Below are positions 28,176-35,167 of a stretch of 35,167 nucleotides of DNA, piece by piece. Location: assembly GCA_018649245.1 (NCBI GenBank), contig JABIIH010000241.1, forward strand, positions 1 through 35,167, in the 5' to 3' direction. The notes under the pieces were generated by a model. That model was not told the origin of the DNA. It saw only the letters and a program-made list of their open reading frames with translations, and searched no databases. The stretch is from Rhodospirillaceae bacterium. GTDB lineage: Bacteria > Pseudomonadota > Alphaproteobacteria > Rhodospirillales > UBA2165. Position numbers and translations under genes: made by a program. Every line of letters begins with the position of its first letter. The first letter of the stretch is position 1.

Positions 28176-28652
28176 TTAACTAGCTTTAAATTCACCCGAC
28201 TTGCCGCCGGCTTTGTGGATCAAGCGGATATCGCCAATACGCATGGCCCGGTCAACTGCCTTGCACATATCGTAGACTGTGAGGGCAGCTATCGAGACAG
28301 CGGTTAAAGCTTCCATCTCGACACCTGTTTGGCCTGACAATTTGCAGGTCGCACTAATGTCGACAGCGTTTCTTGTAGCATCACAGCTCAGCTCGACCTT
28401 TACCGAAGTTAAGGTCAGGGGGTGACAAAGTGGAATCAGATCAGGTGTGCGTTTGGCGCCCATTATTCCGGCTAGCTGGGCAATCGACAGCACATCACCC
28501 TTTTTAACGCCTTTATCCGTGATCAATTTAAGCGTTTCGGGTTCCATATAAATCGATCCCGCCGCGGTCGCGGTGCGTTCGGTGCTATCCTTGTCACCGA
28601 CATCGACCATGATGGCGTTACCGTCTTTATCTAAATGGGTGAGGTCGTTCAT
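28176..28652 (-). CDS. moaC: cyclic pyranopterin monophosphate synthase
   Basis: [18 protein letters not shown]...[27 protein letters not shown]...[27 protein letters not shown]. Confidence 0.97.
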   Translation of the reverse strand: MNDLTHLDKDGNAIMVDVGDKDSTERTATAAGSIYMEPETLKLITDKGVKKGDVLSIAQLAGIMGAKRTPDLIPLCHPLTLTSVKVELSCDATRNAVDISATCKLSGQTGVEMEALTAVSIAALTVYDMCKAVDRAMRIGDIRLIHKAGGKSGEFKAS

Positions 28653-28655
28653 CTA

Positions 28656-29474
28656 TTAAGCACTCGCTGACTTTAAATTTGGTTCTAGCCCGAGCAACCG
28701 CCGGGTTGCCGCTTCGACATCTGGTTCACGCATCAAAGACTCGCCAACCAGAAAGCAGTCGATACCGGCATTGTTCATGCGTTGTAAATCTTGATGGTTA
28801 TATAACCCGGACTCACTGACCAGCAAGACATCTTCTCCGGCTAGCGGCGCTAAGGTTTCTGTCGTCGCCAGATCAACCTCAAGTGTTTTCAAATTTCGGT
28901 TGTTGATACCGAGTAAAGCGGGCGAGAGCTTGAGTGCGCGTTCCATTTCTAACTGGTTGTGAACTTCGACCAAGGCATCCATGCCAAGCTCATCTGCTGC
29001 GGTTTTAAGTTCCTGGGCTGCATTGTCATCAAGGCAGGCTATGATCAGCAAAATACAATCGGCACCAAGAGCTCGCGATTCGATAATTTGATAGGAATCG
29101 AGCATGAAGTCTTTGCGGATGGCCGGCAGATCAACGGCGGCCCGAGCCTGCTGCAAAAATACATCGGCGCCCTGAAAATAGGGCTCCTCGGTCAACACGG
29201 ATAGGCAGGTTGCCCCACCATTTTTATAGGCAACGGCGAGGCTGGCGGGATCGAAATCTTTGCGGATTAGGCCTTTCGACGGCGAGGCTTTTTTAATTTC
29301 AGCAATCAGGCCAAAATTGTTGGAACTCTGCGCTTTTTTTAAGGCATTGATAAAGCCGCGGGGCGGTTCGTTTTGCTTGGCTTGATCGAGCAGGGAAGCT
29401 TCCGAAACAGCGCTTTTCTGTTTTTGGATATGGTCACGTTTGACAGCACATATATCGACCAGCACGTCGCTCAA
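28656..29474 (-). CDS. trpC: indole-3-glycerol phosphate synthase
   Basis: [47 protein letters not shown]...[12 protein letters not shown]...[22 protein letters not shown]. Confidence 0.97.
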   Translation of the reverse strand: MSDVLVDICAVKRDHIQKQKSAVSEASLLDQAKQNEPPRGFINALKKAQSSNNFGLIAEIKKASPSKGLIRKDFDPASLAVAYKNGGATCLSVLTEEPYFQGADVFLQQARAAVDLPAIRKDFMLDSYQIIESRALGADCILLIIACLDDNAAQELKTAADELGMDALVEVHNQLEMERALKLSPALLGINNRNLKTLEVDLATTETLAPLAGEDVLLVSESGLYNHQDLQRMNNAGIDCFLVGESLMREPDVEAATRRLLGLEPNLKSASA

Positions 29475-30535
29475 ACGTCATCTCCATCATTACCCGAATT
29501 GGTGATCTCAACGAGCTTAGCCAAAGTAGCTTTAGCTTTACCAGAATCAACGGCATCGGCGGCCATCGCCACACCGTCTTTGAGATTGTTGACTTTGTCC
29601 GCCACCAATAAAGCGGCAGCCGCGTTATAAAGCACGACGTCCCGATAGGCCGACGCTTCACCATCGAGCATGACATGAATGGCGCCAGCATTATAGCCGG
29701 CATCACCGCCTTTAAGATCTTCGGCGGCGGCGATCGGCAGACCGGCATCTTCCGGATTAACCTCAAAGCTTGTCACCTTGCCATCTTTAAGCTCAGCTAC
29801 ATATGACGGACCCGTGGTGGTCAATTCATCGGTGCCGTCTGCGCCATGCATGATCCAGGCGCGCTCACTGCCAAGCTGGCCAAGTGTTTGGGCGATCGGC
29901 TCAACCCATTCCTTGGCGAAAACGCCGGTCAATTGACGCTTCACGCCAGACGGATTGCAGATCGGACCCAGCAAATTAAAGACGGTGCGGGTCGCCAGCT
30001 CGACCCGGGGCCCAGCAACATGCCTCATCGCACTATGGTGGCGGGGCGCCATGAGAAAACCGATCCCGGCCTCCCAGATGGATTGTTTGACCAACTCGAA
30101 ATCAGCATCATTGTTAACACCGAGTGCAGACAGCGTATCCGCCGCCCCTGATTTCGACGACAAAGCGCGGTTGCCGTGTTTGGCCACCGGTACACCGCAG
30201 GCGGCAACCACAATCGCTGCGCCGGTTGAGATATTATATGTGCCGGAACCGTCGCCACCGGTACCAACGACATCTATCGCATCTTCCGGTGCCTCGACAT
30301 ATACCGCTTTGGCTCGCATCGCTCGTGCCGCGCCGGTGATTTCGTCAACGGTTTCACCTCGAACGCGCAGCGCCATCAAAAAACCGCCAATTTGAGACGG
30401 CGTCGCATCACCAGACATGATTATATTAAAGGCGATTTCGGCATCGGCTTCGTTCAGTGAATTACCATCAGCCACTTGGGCAATGAAGGATTTCATATCT
30501 TTAATTTCGTTACTCATTTTAAAACGCTTCCCCAA
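29471..30535 (-). CDS. trpD: anthranilate phosphoribosyltransferase
   Basis: [53 protein letters not shown]...[36 protein letters not shown]. The likely start is the internal Met at 30517 (MSNEIK). Confidence 0.96.
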   Translation of the reverse strand: MGKRFKMSNEIKDMKSFIAQVADGNSLNEADAEIAFNIIMSGDATPSQIGGFLMALRVRGETVDEITGAARAMRAKAVYVEAPEDAIDVVGTGGDGSGTYNISTGAAIVVAACGVPVAKHGNRALSSKSGAADTLSALGVNNDADFELVKQSIWEAGIGFLMAPRHHSAMRHVAGPRVELATRTVFNLLGPICNPSGVKRQLTGVFAKEWVEPIAQTLGQLGSERAWIMHGADGTDELTTTGPSYVAELKDGKVTSFEVNPEDAGLPIAAAEDLKGGDAGYNAGAIHVMLDGEASAYRDVVLYNAAAALLVADKVNNLKDGVAMAADAVDSGKAKATLAKLVEITNSGNDGDDV

Positions 30536-30546
30536 GCAAAATTTTA

Positions 30547-31116
30547 TTAGTTAACAAGTGCGACAAAGTTTTGCAGCAGCTTATGACCATGTTCAGAGGC
30601 AATGCTTTCCGGATGAAACTGGACACCGGATATAGCATGTTCTTTATGAGCAATCGCCATTATAACGCCATCTTCACTTTTTGCAGTAATTTCAAGGCCT
30701 TCGGGCCAGTTATCTTGTTCCAACATGAGTGAATGGTAGCGGGTGGCATCAAATTCCTTCGGTAATTCAGCAAATATACCGGTGCCGCTGTGACTAATTT
30801 TGCTCAGTTTACCATGCATTGGCAGGGGAGATCGCACGACTTTGGCGCCAAATACCTGGCCAATGGTCTGAAATCCGAGACAAACGCCAAATATTGGCAG
30901 CTTAGCAGCCGCTTTTTCAACTAATTCTAGACAAATGCCAGCTTTATCAGGATCGCAGGGTCCGGGGGATATGATGATAGCATCAGGATTGAGCGCCAAG
31001 GCTTCGTCCGCGCTTACAGCATCATTGCGGCGCACTTCAACCTCTACCCCAATCTCGCTTAAATAGTGCCAAAGATTGTAGGTAAAACTGTCGTAATTAT
31101 CGATCAGTAAAAACAT
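30547..31116 (-). CDS. trpG: anthranilate synthase component II (glutamine amidotransferase)
   Basis: [16 protein letters not shown]...[43 protein letters not shown]...[16 protein letters not shown]. Confidence 0.95.
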   Translation of the reverse strand: MFLLIDNYDSFTYNLWHYLSEIGVEVEVRRNDAVSADEALALNPDAIIISPGPCDPDKAGICLELVEKAAAKLPIFGVCLGFQTIGQVFGAKVVRSPLPMHGKLSKISHSGTGIFAELPKEFDATRYHSLMLEQDNWPEGLEITAKSEDGVIMAIAHKEHAISGVQFHPESIASEHGHKLLQNFVALVN

Positions 31117-31216
31117 CGCAGATTTTCGCTAAATACCTGAATTCCAGTGTAAATTTCGGCGCACAATGCAATTAGAGGCCAATAACGTCAAGCGTCACGA
31201 TAATTACGAATAGTAT

Positions 31217-31247
31217 TTGACCTTCCAGAGACTAGAAGGTTTATAGT
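31217..31247 (+). promoter_or_regulatory. CueR/MerR-type promoter of copA: -35 TTGACC, 19-bp spacer with dyad ACCTTC-N9-GAAGGT, -10 TATAGT
   Basis: ttgaccttccagagactagaaggtttatagt. The dyad spans 31220-31240 and lies within the long spacer. Confidence 0.9.
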
Positions 31248-31268
31248 AAAGCTTCCATCATACTATAA
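31241..31268 (+). repeat. 8-bp perfect inverted repeat TTATAGTA-N12-TACTATAA overlapping the copA -10 element
   Basis: Arms at 31241-31248 and 31261-31268. Confidence 0.55.
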
Positions 31269-31285
31269 GGTACGAAAGCAAGAAT

Positions 31286-33730
31286 ATGAATGAAATGTCC
31301 CATAACGCCGTCAAAGACCCGGATAAGGATCCGGTTTGTTTTATGTCCGTTGATGCTGAAAAGACGGAGCATCACCATGATTTCGAGGCAGAAAGCTATC
31401 ATTTTTGTTGTGATGGCTGCCGGACGAAGTTCGGCAAAGACCCCGAAAACTATTTGATTCAGATTGATCCTGTTTGCGGCATGAAGGTGGACATCCGCAA
31501 AAAAGGAGACAGCGAATTTAGTCATGAGGGCAATCGTTATTATTTCTGCAGTGGGGGTTGCCGGACTAAATTCAGTGGTGATCCAGAAAAATATCTTAAT
31601 CCAAGTGAACAAAATGCGGGTGATCCGGAGGCGATCTATACCTGCCCGATGGATCCCGAGATCGAGCAAGTCGGTCCCGGCGCCTGCCCAATCTGTGGTA
31701 TGGCGTTAGAGCCAAAAGACCCCATTGCGGCTATTTTGGAAACCGAAAATCCTGAACTCGATGATATGAGGCGCCGTTTTTGGTTTACCGGCGCACTGGC
31801 GCTGCCGACCCTGATATTGGCCATGGGTGATATCATACCCGGTGATCCATTGGGTAAACTTATCCCTTTAAACATCAATATCTGGGTGCAGTTTATTTTG
31901 GCGACTCCGGCAGTTTTATGGGGCGGCAAGCCGTTTTTCGAGCGTGCCTGGTCTTCAATCGTCACCCTCAATTTTAATATGTTCACGCTGATCGGCATCG
32001 GCGTTGGCGTGGCTTATCTCTATAGCGTTGTCGCGACGTTGTTTCCGGGGATTTTTCCGGCTGCCTTTATGCATAATGGCGTTATTGCGGTTTACTTTGA
32101 GGCGGCTGCCGTGATCACGGTCTTAGTTCAGCTCGGCCAAGTGATGGAGCTTAAAGCCCGGGCTGAAACCGGCAGCGCCATTCGCGGACTGCTTGATTTG
32201 TCGCCCAAGACAGCTTTCCGGGTAGCAGACGGCAAAGACGATGAGGAAATCTCACTTGAAGACGTCAAGGTCGGCGATCATCTGCGTGTTAAGCCGGGCA
32301 GCGCCATTCCAGTAGACGGTAAAGTTGTTGAGGGCTCGAGCACCGTCGATGAATCGATGATTACCGGTGAGCCGATCCCCTTAACCAAACACATCGATGA
32401 TCCCGTAACGGGCGCTACCCTCAATCAAACTGGCGGTTTGGTGATTGAGGCAGAGCATGTCGGCTCCGAGACTTTGCTGTCACAAATTGTGCGCATGGTC
32501 GGTGAGTCACAACGTAGCCGCGCTCCGGTGCAGCGTGTCGCTGATCGGGTATCAGGCTATTTCGTGCCGGCTGTTGTCGGCTCAGCTGTTCTTACCTTTA
32601 TATTGTGGTCTATTTTTGGTCCGGCGCCGGCTTTTGCCTTTGCGCTCGTCAATGCGGTCGCCGTGCTGATTATTGCCTGCCCCTGTGCGCTTGGATTGGC
32701 GACACCGATGTCGATTATGGTCGGCATGGGTAAAGGTGCCCAGTTGGGCGTCTTGATCAAAGATGCCCAGGCGCTTGAGCAAATGGAACTGGTCGACACC
32801 TTGATTGTCGATAAAACCGGCACGCTCACGGAGGGTAAGCCAAAGCTGACAGATGTTTATCCGGCCCCGGGGTTTGACGAAAACACGTTACTTGAATTTG
32901 CGGGCAGCCTGGAACAATCAAGTGAGCATCCCTTGGCGGCTGCAATTGTTGCCGGGGCGAAGGAAAGAGATTTGACGTTTAGCAGCGTCGACTACTTTCA
33001 ATCAACTACCGGGCAAGGCGTAAAGGGAGTTATCAAGGGTCAACGGGTCGAAATCGGTAATCACATAACTGACTATGGCCCCTTGGATAATCAGGCAGCC
33101 TCTGCGCAACAATCAGGCGGCACAGTGATCGCCATGACCATCAGTGATAAATTTGCCGGGCTGCTGATTGTCACTGACCCGATTAAAGAAACCTCGCGAG
33201 AGGCGGTTATAAATCTTCAAGCCAATGGTGTTGAAATCATCATGGCCACGGGTGATGCCCAGGCGACGGCAGAAGCCGTGGCCAAAGAATTGGGCATCAG
33301 CACGTTTCGCGCCGGTGTCATGCCGCAAGACAAAAACAATTTGGTCAAAGAATATCAGGAAGAGGGCCGCATCGTCGCCATGGCCGGTGATGGCATCAAT
33401 GACGCGCCGGCGCTGGCTCAAGCCAATGTCGGCATCGCTATGGGCACGGGCACCGACATTGCCATGCAAAGTGCCGAAGTAACCCTTGTTAAAGGAGATC
33501 TTCGGGGCGTTTTACGAGCTCGAAATCTGAGTAAAATGACCATGAGAAACATTCGGCAAAATCTATTTTTCGCCTTTATTTACAATAGTCTAGGCGTACC
33601 CATCGCGGCCGGTGTACTGTTCCCGTTCTTTGGCATTCTCTTAAGCCCGATGATCGCCAGTGCGGCCATGAGTTTGAGCTCGGTTTCGGTCATAAGCAAC
33701 GCCTTACGGCTTCGTAATTCGTCTATTTAG
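31286..33730 (+). CDS. copA: Cu(+)-exporting P-type ATPase with N-terminal tandem YHS modules and a heavy-metal-binding (CPMDP/CPICGM) module
   Basis: YHS-like [11 protein letters not shown]...FCCDGC and DPVCGMKVD...[36 protein letters not shown] motif ([13 protein letters not shown]), [29 protein letters not shown], and [17 protein letters not shown]...[18 protein letters not shown] as in PIB-1 Cu+ ATPases. Confidence 0.95.
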   Translation: MNEMSHNAVKDPDKDPVCFMSVDAEKTEHHHDFEAESYHFCCDGCRTKFGKDPENYLIQIDPVCGMKVDIRKKGDSEFSHEGNRYYFCSGGCRTKFSGDPEKYLNPSEQNAGDPEAIYTCPMDPEIEQVGPGACPICGMALEPKDPIAAILETENPELDDMRRRFWFTGALALPTLILAMGDIIPGDPLGKLIPLNINIWVQFILATPAVLWGGKPFFERAWSSIVTLNFNMFTLIGIGVGVAYLYSVVATLFPGIFPAAFMHNGVIAVYFEAAAVITVLVQLGQVMELKARAETGSAIRGLLDLSPKTAFRVADGKDDEEISLEDVKVGDHLRVKPGSAIPVDGKVVEGSSTVDESMITGEPIPLTKHIDDPVTGATLNQTGGLVIEAEHVGSETLLSQIVRMVGESQRSRAPVQRVADRVSGYFVPAVVGSAVLTFILWSIFGPAPAFAFALVNAVAVLIIACPCALGLATPMSIMVGMGKGAQLGVLIKDAQALEQMELVDTLIVDKTGTLTEGKPKLTDVYPAPGFDENTLLEFAGSLEQSSEHPLAAAIVAGAKERDLTFSSVDYFQSTTGQGVKGVIKGQRVEIGNHITDYGPLDNQAASAQQSGGTVIAMTISDKFAGLLIVTDPIKETSREAVINLQANGVEIIMATGDAQATAEAVAKELGISTFRAGVMPQDKNNLVKEYQEEGRIVAMAGDGINDAPALAQANVGIAMGTGTDIAMQSAEVTLVKGDLRGVLRARNLSKMTMRNIRQNLFFAFIYNSLGVPIAAGVLFPFFGILLSPMIASAAMSLSSVSVISNALRLRNSSI

Positions 33731-33763
33731 CAACCAGTGTAGTTTTTTCATTGGAGAAACGTA

Positions 33764-34165
33764 ATGAATATTGGGCAGGCATCTGAGTTAAGTGGCATCC
33801 CGTCAAAGACCATCCGCTACTATGAAAGTATCGGTTTGATTCCGGCACCGGCGCGAACTGATAGCGGCTACCGGGATTACAGCCAACCCGAAATTGAAAC
33901 CATGAGGTTTATCCAGCGGGCGCGGAATCTTGGCTTCACCATTAAGGATGTCTGCGAGCTGGTTGATCTCTGGCACGATCAACATCGGACCAGTGCCCAG
34001 GTGAAATCTCTCACCCAACGTCATATCCATGAGATCGAGATTAAACTTAAAGAACTGGAAAGCATGCGGCATACCCTGGTGACGCTATCGGATAAATGTC
34101 ACGGCGACGACCGGCCGGATTGTCCGATCTTGGAAGATCTCGCCTCGCTTAATAACGGTAATTGA
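33764..34165 (+). CDS. cueR: MerR-family copper-responsive regulator (CueR type)
   Basis: MNIGQASELSGIPSKTIRYYESIGLIPAPARTDSGYRDYS; C-terminal metal loop DKCHGDDRPDCPIL as in CueR. Confidence 0.92.
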   Translation: MNIGQASELSGIPSKTIRYYESIGLIPAPARTDSGYRDYSQPEIETMRFIQRARNLGFTIKDVCELVDLWHDQHRTSAQVKSLTQRHIHEIEIKLKELESMRHTLVTLSDKCHGDDRPDCPILEDLASLNNGN

Positions 34166-34222
34166 CCGTAAAGGTTTTTGGCGTAGGCTTTCCTCATTGA
34201 ATTTTATGGGGACGAGACTTCA

Positions 34223-35167
34223 GTGTCGGCTAATTCAAAAAACCTATTTGTCAGACTAATCGAGTTTGCGCAAAAGAGCATTCCAATGCATGTCTGGATA
34301 TTCTCCGGCATTATTGTCGTGGCGGTTATTGTTGGTGCGACTGGAGCACTGACGCTCAAGAAATCAATCAATGGGCATAAGAAAAAAGATGTTGTTGTGC
34401 GTTCGCTTCCGATCGCGCCAAAGCCCGAAGCGGCGAAACCCATTCTGCCGGAACCTGATGTGGTGCCGGCGGAAAACAATGTTAAACCTTATGAAGAAGC
34501 CTTGCCTGAACAGGTGTTTGAGCCGCAAAAGCCCGCTCCGGCGCCACCACCTGAAATCATCAAGAAAAGTGACCCGGTCATTGTTGCACCTGAACTTGCC
34601 GGTACTTGGCGTAAAAATGCTGTCCAGCTCGCCGAGCTGCCGCCGGGCCCAAGGATCGCCATTATTATTGATGACGCGGGACTTGACCGGAAACGTACTG
34701 CCGCCGCGACCAGCTTGCCGGGTCCGCTAACCATCGCCTTTCTCACCTATGCCGGGGCACTACCAAAGCAAGTAAAGGCAGCGCGCCAAGCCGGTCATGA
34801 AGTAATGGTGCATATGGCGATGGAACCACTCGATAAATCAGTCGATCCAGGACCGAACGTTTTGCAAAGCGATATCGAGGCTGCGGAAATACTCAAACGA
34901 TTGACCTGGGGCTTGGATCGCTTCACCGGCTATGTCGGGATCAACAATCACATGGGCAGCCGTTTTACCGCCGATCCTGTTGGTATGAACGTAGTGATGC
35001 GGGAGCTCAAACGCCGGGGCCTGCTGTTTGTCGATTCCCGCACTTCAGGCCAAACCGTCGGCGCTTCGGTGGCGCTCGCCAATGATGTGCCGTTTACTCA
35101 GCGCAATATATTCCTGGATAATGTGCCAACCGTTGAAGCCGTCAACAAACAGCTTCGCCGCATGGAG
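34223..35167 (+). CDS. divergent polysaccharide deacetylase family protein (COG2861/YibQ-like), truncated by the window edge
   Basis: My translation from GTG 34223 is open to the edge: one TM segment, a Pro/Glu-rich linker, then GPRIAIIIDDAGLDRKRT...PGPLTIAFLTYA...AGHEVMVHMAMEP...GINNHMGSRFTADPVGMNVVMRELKRRGLLFVDSRTS. The ORF track omits it because it has no stop in the window. Confidence 0.85.
   Translation, partial: MSANSKNLFVRLIEFAQKSIPMHVWIFSGIIVVAVIVGATGALTLKKSINGHKKKDVVVRSLPIAPKPEAAKPILPEPDVVPAENNVKPYEEALPEQVFEPQKPAPAPPPEIIKKSDPVIVAPELAGTWRKNAVQLAELPPGPRIAIIIDDAGLDRKRTAAATSLPGPLTIAFLTYAGALPKQVKAARQAGHEVMVHMAMEPLDKSVDPGPNVLQSDIEAAEILKRLTWGLDRFTGYVGINNHMGSRFTADPVGMNVVMRELKRRGLLFVDSRTSGQTVGASVALANDVPFTQRNIFLDNVPTVEAVNKQLRRME

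Noticed and set aside
1-35167. Defence system, prophage, transposon, biosynthetic cluster or CRISPR array
   Set aside because: All sizeable plausible genes match housekeeping or copper-resistance families; I saw no integrase, transposase, phage, toxin-antitoxin or repeat-spacer pattern.

Overview
The window is a compact alphaproteobacterial housekeeping region, read mainly from protein motifs and gene order. From left to right it contains: the 3' end of an alpha/beta-hydrolase gene, a VOC-family gene and a small coupled ORF; dnaE; a convergent DUF922-type Zn-protease gene; the rpsB-tsf-pyrH-frr-uppS-cdsA-dxr-rseP-bamA-ompH-lpxD-fabZ-lpxA-lpxI/lpxB run; gloA; gltA and gltX on the minus strand; comEC; a minus-strand trpG-trpD-trpC-moaC-moeA-lexA run; a copA-cueR copper module; and the 5' part of a divergent polysaccharide deacetylase gene. 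I saw no CRISPR, transposase, phage, tRNA or rRNA signal, and no clear novel multi-gene system. The observations most worth a second look are: (1) a single uninterrupted ORF that fuses complete LpxI and LpxB modules, two consecutive lipid A enzymes; (2) about eight GAATC-like motifs spaced 10-12 nt apart in the rseP-bamA intergenic region; (3) a CopA ATPase with tandem YHS modules plus a CPMDP/CPICGM metal-binding module in place of HMA domains, downstream of a textbook 19-bp-spacer CueR promoter; (4) a perfect GTTC-N7-GTTC SOS box upstream of lexA; (5) a 4-codon mini-ORF and hairpin that place the comEC start codon one base after a stop codon; (6) a long Ala/Glu/Pro repeat tail on ribosomal protein S2.
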